Origin: Fimbriiglobus ruber
GTDB lineage: Bacteria > Planctomycetota > Planctomycetia > Gemmatales > Gemmataceae
Reading direction: 5' to 3'
Length of the DNA stretch: 64,000 nucleotides
NCBI RefSeq assembly: GCF_002197845.1
Contig: NZ_NIDE01000001.1
Span: 1,240,001-1,304,000 of the forward strand
The position numbers and the translations under genes were made by a program. Below the pieces are notes generated by a model. It did not search any database, was not told the DNA's origin, and saw only the letters and a list, made by a program, of their open reading frames with translations. This document shows positions 9,426 to 17,087 of this stretch, in pieces (positions within the stretch are counted from its first letter, which is position 1; each line of letters opens with the position of its first letter).

Positions 9426-10283
9426 TTAGTATTTTAGGCGATGCGTGTGTCCGAGTGCGCCGGTTTCTGAGCCACCTCCCATGTCCGAGGCCCTGCTGCC
9501 CGGCGGGAAGAACCCCCCTTCCCCTTCGTAAACGTTCGTCCGCGCCGCGACGGTCTCCACGAACCGTGCGTACTCGTCGGGGCCCCACCGGAGTTCGTCG
9601 CGGAGTTTGACGGCCTCGTCGCCGGTGTCGGCCCCGAACTTCCCGCCCGCGTCGTGAAAGTCTTGCACGACGAGGACGTCCGGCGCGAGTGCGGCCAGCC
9701 GATCGGCAAACGCGGTCGGGTCTTCGAGGGGGAGCGTCGGCGTCACGCAAACGCCGACCGGGACGCCGGCCGCTTTCAACTCTTCCAACGCCAGCCAGCG
9801 GCGGTCGAGCGGCGGGGCTTTCGGCTCGAACCGTCGGCGGACCATTTCCGAATCCGTGGGCACGGACACGTTCACGCGGACGGCATCAAACGCCCGCAGG
9901 ACGTCGATGTCGCGCACGACGAGTGGTCCGCGCGTCTGAATGACGAGCCGCGGCTGGTGAGGGAGGAGTGCTTCGAGAATGCCTCGCGTGAGTAGGAGGC
10001 CGCGTTCGACCGGCTGGTAGGGGTCGGTGACGCTGCTCATGTACACGGCCGCGCCTGACACCTTGTGAGCCTGTTTCCGCGCGAGTTCGACGGCGTTGGT
10101 TTTGGCCGAGACCCACCGCCCCCATTCGTCGACCGGCTTTTTGTTCTGGGGCAGGAAGGCGGCGTAGCAGTACGTGCAGCCGTAGGTGCAGCCGAGGTAA
10201 GGGTTACACGTCCACGCGAAGCCGCCCCGCTTGATGAAGCCATTGGCCATCGAAAAGATTGATCGGGCTTCGATCATTTCCAT
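9426..10283 (-). CDS. PA0069/Rv2578c-type radical SAM protein
   Basis: This 285-residue radical S-adenosylmethionine protein has the cysteine cluster CTYGCTYC (CxxxCxxC) near residue 34, within NPYLGCTYGCTYCYAAF. The TIM-barrel segments VYMSSVTDPYQPVE and PRLVIQTRG are typical of the group related to spore photoproduct lyase. The reaction of PA0069-like members is not established. I chose the ATG at 10283 (GGAG 9-12 bases upstream) over the longer frame to 10466, whose extra residues look non-coding. The C-terminal tail after FFPPG is low in conserved features and coincides with a sequence repeated at 8827, so the original C-terminus may have been altered. Confidence 0.8.
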   Translation of the reverse strand: MEMIEARSIFSMANGFIKRGGFAWTCNPYLGCTYGCTYCYAAFLPQNKKPVDEWGRWVSAKTNAVELARKQAHKVSGAAVYMSSVTDPYQPVERGLLLTRGILEALLPHQPRLVIQTRGPLVVRDIDVLRAFDAVRVNVSVPTDSEMVRRRFEPKAPPLDRRWLALEELKAAGVPVGVCVTPTLPLEDPTAFADRLAALAPDVLVVQDFHDAGGKFGADTGDEAVKLRDELRWGPDEYARFVETVAARTNVYEGEGGFFPPGSRASDMGGGSETGALGHTHRLKY

Positions 10284-10466
10284 TTGCGAATCTCCGGACG
10301 GGGCAAGACGTTGGGAGAGAAAAGCCGTCGCCGATTTTCGGCCGCCGCGCGAATCGGCACGATCCGACCGTGCAAAATGGAAAGAGGCTGGCGAACCGCT
10401 TGACGGTTCGGGGTGTCCCATTAAGATACCGAGACTCGCGGACGGCTCTCGCCGAGTCGACCTCAA

Positions 10467-10550
10467 GCGGAAGTGGCGGAACTGGCAGACGCGCTAGATT
10501 CAGGTTCTAGTTCCCGAAAGGGAGTGGAGGTTCAAGTCCTCTCTTCCGCA
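10467..10550 (+). tRNA. tRNA-Leu (anticodon CAG)
   Basis: The 84-base cloverleaf has the acceptor stem GCGGAAG/CTTCCGC with discriminator A, a D-arm GGCGGAACTGGCAGACGC, the anticodon stem CTAGA/TCTAG around loop TTCAGGT (anticodon CAG), a long leucine-type variable arm TTCCCGAAAGGGAG, and the T-arm GAGGTTCAAGTCCTC. The terminal CCA is not encoded. It is the integration target of the downstream element and remains intact after insertion. Confidence 0.96.
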
Positions 10551-10552
10551 TT
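10494..10552 (+). repeat. attL: 59-bp direct repeat of the tRNA-Leu 3' part
   Basis: Identical over 59 bases to 42261-42319. It runs from the anticodon stem to two bases beyond the tRNA end. An integrase gene starts 133 bases downstream, as in tRNA-targeted genomic islands. Confidence 0.93.
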
Positions 10553-10564
10553 GTAAACGCCAGT

Positions 10565-10600
10565 AAGGACTTAGGTCGAAATACCTGAGTCCTTTTTTTT
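10565..10600 (+). terminator. Rho-independent terminator after tRNA-Leu
   Basis: Stem AAGGACTTAGGT / ACCTGAGTCCTT with a 6-base loop (one wobble) is followed by a run of eight T. It lies inside the element, so the element supplies a new terminator for the host tRNA. Confidence 0.85.
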
Positions 10601-10616
10601 GCGCGCTTTCTGCTTG

Positions 10617-10635
10617 TTGGTACAATTTTGGTACA
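10617..10635 (+). promoter_or_regulatory. Candidate integrase arm site, left
   Basis: TTGGTACAATTTTGGTACA matches 42113-42131 at the other end with one difference. Near-identical short sequences inside both ends of an integrated element suggest arm-type binding sites for integrase or its accessory factor. Confidence 0.45.
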
Positions 10636-10684
10636 CTTGCGGCACTCGCGTTGAATTGACGTTGCCCTCCTCTTGGAGCGCGAC

Positions 10685-12007
10685 ATGGCGACCTTGCAAA
10701 TCAGAAACGGCAGCTTCCGAATCCTGTTTCGGTATCTCGGACGACGACACACCTTTACCATCGGGCGTGTCGCGAAACGAGAAGCCGAACTTCTCGCGGC
10801 AAATGTCGACCGAATTCTTCTGCGCGTGGAACAACGGCTTCTCACGGTCCCGCCCGGGATCGACATCGTGGAGTTTGTTCGCAGTGATGGCACACTGAAG
10901 ACACCCGAAGCTGCAATCGAGGAATTTACGTTCGCAGCTGTTCGCGACGGCTACGTTGAAGCACATGCAACCGGAGCGGTTGAAGCCAACACGCTGGCAA
11001 CGACCCGAATCCACCTGAACCACCTCGGTAAGACCTTGGGCGACCAATTCCTCATGCGGTCGCTTTCTCTCGCTGATGTCCAACGCCACATTGATCGGCG
11101 ATTAGCGAGCCGTCACCACGGTCGCCCCATTGGTCCTCAAACCGTGCGAAAAGAGGTTTCGACGCTCGGTGCCATTTGGACATGGGCAGAAACGCGAGGA
11201 ATGGTTTCCAACCGATTTCCCTCGCGTGGGTTGATCTACCCGAAGACCGATGAGAAATCGCCTTTCATGACCTTGCAGGAAATTGAGCGGCGCGTCGTGG
11301 CGGGAGGTTTAACCGAGGCCGAACAAGAATCTCTCTACGAGTCGCTTTACCTCCGTCGCGAAGAAATTGACAGCTTCCTCGCACACGTCCGCCAGCACGC
11401 CGCCCACCCGTTCATCTACCCTCTAATATGTACCGCCGCCCACACGGGAGCCCGTCGGAGCGAGTTGCTGAGGGTAGAAATAACTGACCTCGATCTGGTA
11501 TCGGGCACGTTACTTGTGAGGGAGAAGAAACGATCCAAAAAACAGCGGACCACCCGGCACGTTTCGCTAACACCGTTTTTGAGCGAAGTGCTGAAGGACT
11601 GGCTGGCGATCCATCCAGGAGGCCGGTATCTGTTCGGGCGATCTGGCATCGTTGCACGGAGCCGGAAACGCAGTGCAACGACCGGGCACCAATCGGGCAA
11701 GGATCGAGAAAAAACTTTGAAAGGTCGACACGCCACGGTTCGGCCGCGTGGCGATGTGGAAAACGCTCCCCTCACGAAAGACGAGGCACACGACCACTTC
11801 AAGCGAACTCTTGCTGGGTCGCGGTGGGAAGTGCTGAGAGGGTTTCACGTCCTGCGGCACAGTTTCATTTCATGCCTAGCCGCCGCGGGCGTGGATCAAC
11901 GGATCATCGATGACTTTGTTGGACACTCGACGCCGGAGCAACAAAGAAGATATCGGCACCTGATTCCGGACGTGAAGCAAAAGGCGATCGCGAATGCGTT
12001 CGGCTGA
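10685..12007 (+). CDS. Tyrosine recombinase (integrase)
   Basis: A 440-residue phage-type integrase that catalyses recombination between attP and the tRNA-Leu. The N-terminal arm and core-binding domains are followed by the catalytic domain. This shows the first catalytic Arg in TAAHTGARRSELL (about residue 260), a Lys-rich beta-hairpin (VREKKRSKK), the HxxR box HVLRHSFISCLAAAGVD, and GHSTPEQQRRYRHL with the second His and the nucleophilic Tyr. GGAG lies 7-10 bases before the ATG at 10685, favoured over the frame start at 10673. Its position just inside attL fits the usual int-at-tRNA layout. It converges on a small HTH gene through a shared terminator. Confidence 0.93.
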   Translation: MATLQIRNGSFRILFRYLGRRHTFTIGRVAKREAELLAANVDRILLRVEQRLLTVPPGIDIVEFVRSDGTLKTPEAAIEEFTFAAVRDGYVEAHATGAVEANTLATTRIHLNHLGKTLGDQFLMRSLSLADVQRHIDRRLASRHHGRPIGPQTVRKEVSTLGAIWTWAETRGMVSNRFPSRGLIYPKTDEKSPFMTLQEIERRVVAGGLTEAEQESLYESLYLRREEIDSFLAHVRQHAAHPFIYPLICTAAHTGARRSELLRVEITDLDLVSGTLLVREKKRSKKQRTTRHVSLTPFLSEVLKDWLAIHPGGRYLFGRSGIVARSRKRSATTGHQSGKDREKTLKGRHATVRPRGDVENAPLTKDEAHDHFKRTLAGSRWEVLRGFHVLRHSFISCLAAAGVDQRIIDDFVGHSTPEQQRRYRHLIPDVKQKAIANAFG

Positions 12008-12011
12008 ATGA

Positions 12012-12049
12012 ACACCCGGCGGCCTGGGTTTTTCCATGCCGCCGGGTGT
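12012..12049. terminator. Bidirectional terminator between integrase and HTH gene
   Basis: ACACCCGGCGGC pairs perfectly with GCCGCCGGGTGT across a 14-base loop containing TTTTT. Confidence 0.8.
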
Positions 12050-12069
12050 GGTCGAGTTTGAAATGATTC

Positions 12070-12342
12070 TTACGATAAGCTGAGCGAGAAAGGGCGCAAT
12101 CCTTCGCGCTGATACCGCAATAACTCGTCGTGGCTGATGCACCACGCCGGAAACGCGCCCCGCCCGGATTTCTTCTTACTAGCCAGAACGCGCCCAAGCC
12201 TGCACCATTCACGAACTGTAAATTCAGCCTTCTTCACGGCTCGGGCAAATTCATCGGTCGAATACCACTCGCGTATCGTTTGGCGTTCGACCAGCGCGGC
12301 AAGCAGGGCTTCGATTTTTTCCAACCGCTCCTCGATTCCCAT
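12070..12342 (-). CDS. Small helix-turn-helix DNA-binding protein (excisionase-like)
   Basis: A 90-residue protein with a short N-terminal coiled helix (IEERLEKIEALLAALVER) followed by a MerR/excisionase-type HTH: WYSTDEFARAVKKAEFTVRE and WCRLGRVLASKKKSGRG, then an ISHDELLRY helix. A GAGGAG ribosome-binding site precedes the ATG at 12342. It is the last gene of a minus-strand series and converges on the integrase. A role as recombination directionality factor is plausible from size, fold and position, but this is inference; similar HTH proteins are also common elsewhere in planctomycetes. Confidence 0.75.
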   Translation of the reverse strand: MGIEERLEKIEALLAALVERQTIREWYSTDEFARAVKKAEFTVREWCRLGRVLASKKKSGRGAFPAWCISHDELLRYQREGLRPFSLSLS

Positions 12343-12387
12343 GCGGTACTCCTCGACGGGGTTTCACTTGGCGTTGTGTTGGGTGGC

Positions 12388-12777
12388 TTACCGTTCACGG
12401 GTCATTTCTGTCTGCTGCTCCTGGCTCTGGGTGTTGTCCTGGCCGGCGGTGGCTTCACGCCCAATCCCCCGCAGATCGTCCAGGGAATAGGTCGCAAATG
12501 CGTCCTGGCCGATCGTGTCGCGCGTAATCACGCCCGGGGCCGGTTGCCCTAGTGCCCCGTAGGGGACCGGCTGGGCAATACTATCCCGGCTCGGGTTGAA
12601 CACCTCGCGCAGCTCGGCCAGCCCTTGCCGCGTCCACGCCTGGGCGTCCGGCCCCCAAATCTCGCCGGCCTTCTCCAGGTAGGGATTAACTTCCGCGCGC
12701 AGCTCATGGAGGAATGCTTTCCATTGCTGAGCCAGGGTCGGGTGTTTCCCGTCAGACTGTTTTGGATTGTCAGACAT
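12388..12777 (-). CDS. Hypothetical protein downstream of coupling protein
   Basis: This 129-residue hydrophilic protein has no signal or membrane segment. GGAAGGA precedes the ATG at 12777, which I prefer to the start at 12798. It begins MSDNPKQSDGKHPTLAQQWK, has a helical middle (FLHELRAEVNPYLEKAGEIW) and a Gln/Thr-rich C-terminus (QDNTQSQEQQTEMTRER). The gene lies 40 bases after the coupling-protein gene on the same strand, so it may be an accessory of DNA processing or transfer. I do not recognise its family. Confidence 0.6.
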   Translation of the reverse strand: MSDNPKQSDGKHPTLAQQWKAFLHELRAEVNPYLEKAGEIWGPDAQAWTRQGLAELREVFNPSRDSIAQPVPYGALGQPAPGVITRDTIGQDAFATYSLDDLRGIGREATAGQDNTQSQEQQTEMTRER

Positions 12778-12816
12778 AGCTTTATCCTTCCTTACCAAGT
12801 GGGTTCCGTGCGGTAT

Positions 12817-14691
12817 CTATGGTTCAACACTGTCGCCGGGATTCCACGCCGGATTTCCCCACCCCGGCGGAATGGGATTAAAGCCGGGATCGTACATGGG
12901 CGATGGAATGGGGCACGCTCGCTGACGCAACTGCTCCTCGCGGACGTGAAGCAGGAACAGTAGGAGGTAGACGGTTGCTGCCAGGAAGACGACGGAGCGA
13001 ACGAGCATCCGCAAACGCCCGCCGAACCACCGGCGGCGGGTCAGGCTAGAATCCTCGAAATAGCGGCGGACGTTAGTGAGTAGCGGCCGTGATCGGCCGG
13101 GCAGGAACACGATTGCCTGCTGCGGGCCGAGCTGAAAAGTTTCGGCAGCCTGGAGCAACTTGCGCCCGGTTTCTTGTGTCGAGGTGCCCGAACTACTGGA
13201 CCACTGGCTCTGATGTCCCTGCTGGCTTGATGACGACGACCACGACGAATTGCGCTGGCTATTCGTCAGTCGGATCGTGCAATCCCCGATCATGTTTTGG
13301 ATGTATTCGGCCGTCTGGTAATCATTCGGCGGGCCGATAAACATCTGACAGCCGACGCAGCTGAGGAACGTCTGGTGTTGGCCGTCCGGAAAGGCCGCGG
13401 ACAGCTGGCCCATCGATTGGTAGGCAAAATTGAGCCGTATGCCGTATCCACGTCCGACGGCCATCGCTTGATCGATACTATCCATGTGCCCAATGGCGGC
13501 CGCTTCGTCGAGAAAGAATTGCACTCGCCGGGCCGGGTCCGTGCCGGCACGGAACATCGCCCGAAACATGCCCGACACCATCAACCGCAACAGCGGGGCT
13601 TGGCTTTTCAGGTGATTGGGTGGCAACACGAGATAAACCGTCACCCGGTCGCGGCACAGACTCATCGGGTCAAAAGCGTTCGGGCCGTTGCTCAGGAATC
13701 GGGCGACCGGCGGTGAGTGCAGGAAGCTCAGGTGCCGCAGGGTGGTGGAGTAGACGGAATTCGCTTCCCGGTCCTTGAACTGGCCGATTTGGTGCGCAAA
13801 CCGCCGCAGGGCTCCACCCCACGCGGGTGATACCGTCATGGCGGCAAGTGCCCCGGCCCGGGCTTCAGGATCAGCAAGGACTTCCTGGGTGTCGGTGAGG
13901 GTGCGATGCTGAGCGTCGGCGTGAGCCAGGACGAATGCCGGGAACCCCGTCAAAATGGTTTCGGCGGAATCATTCCAGTGCGCTTCCGTTTCTCGGCCTG
14001 TCCGAAAAACCAGGGCGTTGGCGAGGTCACGCACCTCGTCCAACGCGGCATCGGAATTCGGGTCGGGATGCGTGAGTGGGTTGTAGGTCCACGAAGGCGG
14101 CCCGAGGACGCCATAAGGGTCCAAAGCCACAATCTTGCTGCCGAAGCGCCGGGCGCGGTGGGCAGCGGTGGCCTTGAAAATCTCCCCTTTGAGATCAATA
14201 ACGACAGCATTGTCAGAACAAGACAGCAGAGCCGGAATAATAAACCCCGTCGTCTTGCCTCCCCCGGGTGGGGAGAACACAACCGAGTGAACACCATCGG
14301 GTAGTCGGACCGGCTCACGGGCGACCCGTTTCGAGCCGCCAAGGGCACAGTCGAAGTGACGGACGGCACCTTCAGCATCTTTAGACCGGGAAGTGAAAAG
14401 CCGGCGGGCCGCACGCAGCAAACTAGGACGTTCGGCTCCCACCAAATAGCCGAGCGGCAATCCGGTCGGACCCCCGATCAAATTGGCCGCCAATGCATCG
14501 TTGGCTGTGCCCCACCGGGCCGAGCCGTAGCTGCTAGACCTGGACCGCCGGAGATAGAGGAACGCGACGACCCCGACCCCCAGCATCGGCCACGGGTAGA
14601 ACAGGGAGTGAATGACCGCACATGAGCCGGCCCCGGCGAGACAGCCCCCGCGCTGGCACATCCGGGTAAGGAAGACCGATAGTTTACGCAT
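12817..14691 (-). CDS. Type IV coupling protein (VirD4/TraG family)
   Basis: A 624-residue inner-membrane ATPase that links the relaxase-DNA complex to a type IV secretion channel. Hydrophobic segments occupy residues about 22-46. Walker A is SPPGGGKTTGFIIPA near residue 135, followed by VVIDLKGEIFKATAAHR. Walker B is VQFFLDEAAAIGHMDSIDQA near residue 390, and the FAYQSMGQLSAAF region matches the TraM-recognition domain. A serine/glutamine-rich stretch (about 490-510) and a second hydrophobic segment near residue 565 precede a proline-rich tail, which is unusual. Its start overlaps the end of the ParB-like gene by 8 bases, implying translational coupling. Confidence 0.9.
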   Translation of the reverse strand: MRKLSVFLTRMCQRGGCLAGAGSCAVIHSLFYPWPMLGVGVVAFLYLRRSRSSSYGSARWGTANDALAANLIGGPTGLPLGYLVGAERPSLLRAARRLFTSRSKDAEGAVRHFDCALGGSKRVAREPVRLPDGVHSVVFSPPGGGKTTGFIIPALLSCSDNAVVIDLKGEIFKATAAHRARRFGSKIVALDPYGVLGPPSWTYNPLTHPDPNSDAALDEVRDLANALVFRTGRETEAHWNDSAETILTGFPAFVLAHADAQHRTLTDTQEVLADPEARAGALAAMTVSPAWGGALRRFAHQIGQFKDREANSVYSTTLRHLSFLHSPPVARFLSNGPNAFDPMSLCRDRVTVYLVLPPNHLKSQAPLLRLMVSGMFRAMFRAGTDPARRVQFFLDEAAAIGHMDSIDQAMAVGRGYGIRLNFAYQSMGQLSAAFPDGQHQTFLSCVGCQMFIGPPNDYQTAEYIQNMIGDCTIRLTNSQRNSSWSSSSSQQGHQSQWSSSSGTSTQETGRKLLQAAETFQLGPQQAIVFLPGRSRPLLTNVRRYFEDSSLTRRRWFGGRLRMLVRSVVFLAATVYLLLFLLHVREEQLRQRACPIPSPMYDPGFNPIPPGWGNPAWNPGDSVEP

Positions 14692-15487
14692 GGGGGATCT
14701 CCTGATGCGAACGATCGTTCATCATCCGAATCCAGGTCGTGACCGGGTGGCCTGAGTCGTGTGCGCGGCGGGCGCTCTTGAGGGTTTCGGAAAGGTGGTC
14801 GATAACGCCGGCCAGGGTAAGCCCGTGGCCGCGTAGGGTAACGAGGGTTCCACCGTGCAGGGATACTTTGACGGTTGTAAGGCGGGATTCCGTATCGCTC
14901 CCACGAGCCGCGCGGGTCCGCTTCCGTTCGAGTTGATCGCGGGAAAGGCCGCTCAGTTTAGCGGCGAGAAGCTCCTTCTGTTCTGTTTCCCCTTCGGCCT
15001 TGGAGATGGCGTAGACATCGCTCTGGGAAATCGTGCCGGCGGCAAAGGCATCGCGGACGTGCTCACACACCTTGCCGGCAGCGAGGATTTTGGTCACCGA
15101 TGCGGGGTCGATCTTCAAGTACCCGGCGAGTTGTTTCCCATTCCAATTGTTGAGGCGCAGGAGTTCTTCGCAAGCCTGGAACTTTTCAAACGGGGTGAGG
15201 TCGACGCGTTGAAAGAACGTCGTCAGTCGAATGGCTGCAAGCTCTTGAGGTGAGGGAATATCGTCCCACACAATGCCATTGAGTGTTTCCAATCCGACCA
15301 GCTGGGCAGCACGCCAGCGGCGTTCACCGTCGATCAGTGTGCCATCGCGCCGTAAGTGGATTGGCTCGATCTGCCGCCACTTGAGTGATGCGCCGAGGTA
15401 TTGGAGATCCGCTTGTTCAAAGGCTTTTCGTGGATTGTTGGGGTCGGGTTTGATGTCGATGACGGGATATTTGACGATCTGCTGCAT
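14684..15487 (-). CDS. ParB-like nuclease/partition domain protein
   Basis: This 267-residue protein has the N-terminal ParB/Srx domain: VIDIKPDPNNPRKAF near residue 10, then the GERRWRAA box typical of the CTP-binding pocket. A KorB-like HTH segment follows (KQLAGYLKIDPASVTKILAA). The C-terminus is basic with no recognised dimer domain. AAGGAGAGATTC precedes the ATG at 15487; the longer frame to 15565 lacks a site. It is not adjacent to ParA, which lies 19 kb away with its own small partner. Coupling to the VirD4 gene suggests a transcriptional or DNA-transfer role rather than classical partition. Confidence 0.85.
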   Translation of the reverse strand: MQQIVKYPVIDIKPDPNNPRKAFEQADLQYLGASLKWRQIEPIHLRRDGTLIDGERRWRAAQLVGLETLNGIVWDDIPSPQELAAIRLTTFFQRVDLTPFEKFQACEELLRLNNWNGKQLAGYLKIDPASVTKILAAGKVCEHVRDAFAAGTISQSDVYAISKAEGETEQKELLAAKLSGLSRDQLERKRTRAARGSDTESRLTTVKVSLHGGTLVTLRGHGLTLAGVIDHLSETLKSARRAHDSGHPVTTWIRMMNDRSHQEIPHA

Positions 15488-15561
15488 GAATCTCTCCTTG
15501 CGTTGCCGTCTGCTGTGAGACTGGAAAGAGATGGTGAATTGCCCGCATCGTTGCGGAAAAA

Positions 15562-15594
15562 GCACGGCCGGCAGAAGGAGCCTGCCGGCCGTGC
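15562..15594. terminator. Hairpin between microprotein gene and ParB-like gene
   Basis: Perfect 13-bp stem GCACGGCCGGCAG / CTGCCGGCCGTGC with a 7-base loop. There is no T-run on the minus strand, so it may attenuate or stabilise rather than terminate. Confidence 0.55.
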
Positions 15595-15657
15595 GGGTTT
15601 CAGGTCATCCGGGGCGAAGCAACTTCCTTCAGATGACCGGCCGGTAGGACTTAGATA

Positions 15658-15681
15658 GGCCGGTGAATCCGTTCACCGGCC
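15658..15681. terminator. Hairpin just after the microprotein stop codon
   Basis: GGCCGGTGAA pairs with TTCACCGGCC around a 4-base loop, 12 bases beyond the minus-strand stop at 15694. Confidence 0.55.
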
Positions 15682-15693
15682 GGGCCAAGGGCG

Positions 15694-15819
15694 TTAGCCC
15701 TTGAGCCGTTTCCACAACCCCGTGAGTCCCGAGCCGTCGCTCGGGTTGCTCTTCATGAGGTAGACGCCGCCAGCCACGCTGCAACCGACAACCAACACGC
15801 CGAATAGGAACAGGCTCAT
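15694..15819 (-). CDS. 41-residue membrane microprotein (family member 1)
   Basis: The frame encodes MSLFLFGVLVVGCSVAGGVY then LMKSNPSDGSGLTGLWKRLK and a final Gly. One transmembrane helix is followed by a short polar linker and a basic amphipathic tail. GGAGG lies 8-12 bases before the ATG, a strong ribosome-binding site. A paralogue lies immediately upstream (15913-16080), and related frames lie at 25369 and 25614. A perfect hairpin stands in its leader. It is the second gene of a minus-strand series leading to the coupling protein. The function is unknown; a membrane role in conjugation, exclusion or toxicity is only a possibility. Confidence 0.7.
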   Translation of the reverse strand: MSLFLFGVLVVGCSVAGGVYLMKSNPSDGSGLTGLWKRLKG

Positions 15820-15836
15820 CGCATATCCTCCGTTCA

Positions 15837-15862
15837 CGAGACACCCAGGATTGGGTGTCTCG
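15837..15862 (-). promoter_or_regulatory. Leader hairpin of microprotein 1
   Basis: CGAGACACCCA / TGGGTGTCTCG with a 4-base loop, 17 bases before the start codon. A degenerate version (GACACCCGGATTGGGT) occupies the same place before microprotein 2. Confidence 0.65.
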
Positions 15863-15912
15863 CACTTCTATGTCTCTCAAGCGATGTAATTTTCTCGGAT
15901 TTGTTGGGGTTG

Positions 15913-16080
15913 TTAGCCCTGGAGTCGCTTTCGGACCCATTCACCCACCCCGGTCGTGCCGTCCTGAGACTCCTTCATCAGATACACTCCACCGGCAAAG
16001 CCGCAGCCAACGAGCAGCAGGCCGACACCGCTCGCCACGAAACAACCGACCATCAGCGCTCCACACAGGAACAGGTTCAT
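15913..16080 (-). CDS. 55-residue membrane microprotein (family member 2)
   Basis: The frame encodes MNLFLCGALMVGCFVASGVG, then a second hydrophobic stretch LLLVGCGFAGGVYLMK and the tail ESQDGTTGVGEWVRKRLQG. It aligns with the 41-residue downstream neighbour at MxLFL, at VGC..AGGVYLMK and at the W-x-(K/R)-R-L-(K/Q)-G end, with an internal duplication of the VGC-type segment. GAGGAG precedes the ATG at 16080. The leader resembles that of microprotein 1. Tandem duplication of gene and leader is the simplest origin. The function is unknown. Confidence 0.7.
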   Translation of the reverse strand: MNLFLCGALMVGCFVASGVGLLLVGCGFAGGVYLMKESQDGTTGVGEWVRKRLQG

Positions 16081-16260
16081 CGCATCTCCTCATTTCGCGG
16101 GACACCCGGATTGGGTTCTTCCGCACCCTTCTATGTTCACTCGCGACAAAAATTTACCCGATTTGGTTTGCGGAACGCGCGAATTGGATGTCGACAAAAG
16201 AGCCTGCCACGAAACCCGTTTCTTACCGGCTGCGGGGGGGGCGGGAAAACGCTGTGAGGT

Positions 16261-16560
16261 TCACGGCACCGGAAACAGCAGGCGCTCGTAGTCGCGTGCG
16301 GCGTGCAAGATATGCACGATCAGAACACGATCGGTCTCGACTTGGTAAAAGACCGAATAATTACCAATCGGTCGGCGGCGAAGACCGTGGTTTTCGTAGC
16401 GTGGAATCAAAGGATAGGCGCGAGGGGTATCCCCCAAGGCGAGCGTAGCGGTGTGGAGTTCTTTGACGAAGGAGAGCGCCCGGTGCGGGTTGTCCTCAGC
16501 GATATAGTTGCCGATCGCGGTGAGGTCAGATTTTGCGGCGTCGGAAAAGACGACCTTCAC
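16261..16560 (-). CDS. parE: ParE/RelE-family toxin
   Basis: This 99-residue protein has the ParE fold pattern: MKVVFSDAAKSDLTAIGNYI with the leading helices, ALGDTPRAYPLIPRYENHGLRR in the middle, and a C-terminal strand pair YSVFYQVETDRVLIVHILHA followed by RDYERLL. ParE toxins poison DNA gyrase and block replication. The gene overlaps the antitoxin gene by 4 bases (ATGA type), the usual antitoxin-first order. It probably stabilises the element. The exact target (gyrase or ribosome) is inferred from closeness to ParE rather than RelE. Confidence 0.88.
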   Translation of the reverse strand: MKVVFSDAAKSDLTAIGNYIAEDNPHRALSFVKELHTATLALGDTPRAYPLIPRYENHGLRRRPIGNYSVFYQVETDRVLIVHILHAARDYERLLFPVP

Positions 16561-16823
16561 GAGTTCCTACGTTCCTCAGCCATCCGCACATACCGGGCTT
16601 CCAACTCCCCGAATACTTCTTCGGCCGGCGTGACACGACCGGCTTGGCCGTCCGCTATGCCTTTTTCGATCCGGGCATCAAGAGCGGCTAACCACCGTTC
16701 ACGCTCCTCCATGAGTCTGAGGGCATCCCGCAAGACTTCGCTCGCGTTGTTGTACCTCCCGCTGGCGAGTTGCGCCCGCACGAACGATTCGTAGTGTTGA
16801 CCGAGGGTATAGCTGCTGGGCAT
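16557..16823 (-). CDS. parD: ParD-family antitoxin
   Basis: This 88-residue antitoxin has a ribbon-helix-helix N-terminus (MPSSYTLGQHYESFVRAQLA) and the diagnostic GRYNNASEVLRDALRLMEER segment. A helical, acidic C-terminus wraps the toxin. I chose the ATG at 16823 because family members begin with this short strand; an in-frame ATG exists at 16847. No clear ribosome-binding site precedes either. Overlapping AT-rich palindromes directly upstream are the probable autoregulatory operator. Confidence 0.88.
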   Translation of the reverse strand: MPSSYTLGQHYESFVRAQLASGRYNNASEVLRDALRLMEERERWLAALDARIEKGIADGQAGRVTPAEEVFGELEARYVRMAEERRNS

Positions 16824-16832
16824 AGTGACAAA

Positions 16833-16855
16833 ATGATTAATTATCATCTAATGAT
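16833..16855. promoter_or_regulatory. Operator of the parDE pair
   Basis: Two overlapping palindromes, ATGATTAATTATCAT (16833-16847) and ATCATCTAATGAT (16843-16855), sit where the ParD ribbon-helix-helix protein would bind and cover the promoter side of the operon. Confidence 0.6.
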
Positions 16856-16977
16856 AAGAATTTCTAGGCCGTTGTCAATCTGTTCTCATTACGGGTTTCG
16901 CCAGAACCCTGCATAGCAAGCGAATGTCACCAAATCAAAAATTAAACACATTTACAATACATAGAAAACATGACAAG

Positions 16978-17046
16978 TTGTGTGACGGCTTTCGGAACCG
17001 AGAGCCGGGGAAGACGCAAAGTCACACAAACGGTCGTTTATGTGAC
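16978..17046. promoter_or_regulatory. Candidate resolution site or operator upstream of the resolvase
   Basis: TTGTGTGAC (16978-16986) is inverted as GTCACACAA (17021-17029), and a third related half-site TTTATGTGAC follows (17037-17046). Small serine recombinases usually have their res site directly upstream of the gene, as here. Confidence 0.4.
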
Positions 17047-17087
17047 ACCGCGAGTAAGATCAATTCGTGCGAGGTGAAAGGGCTGGA

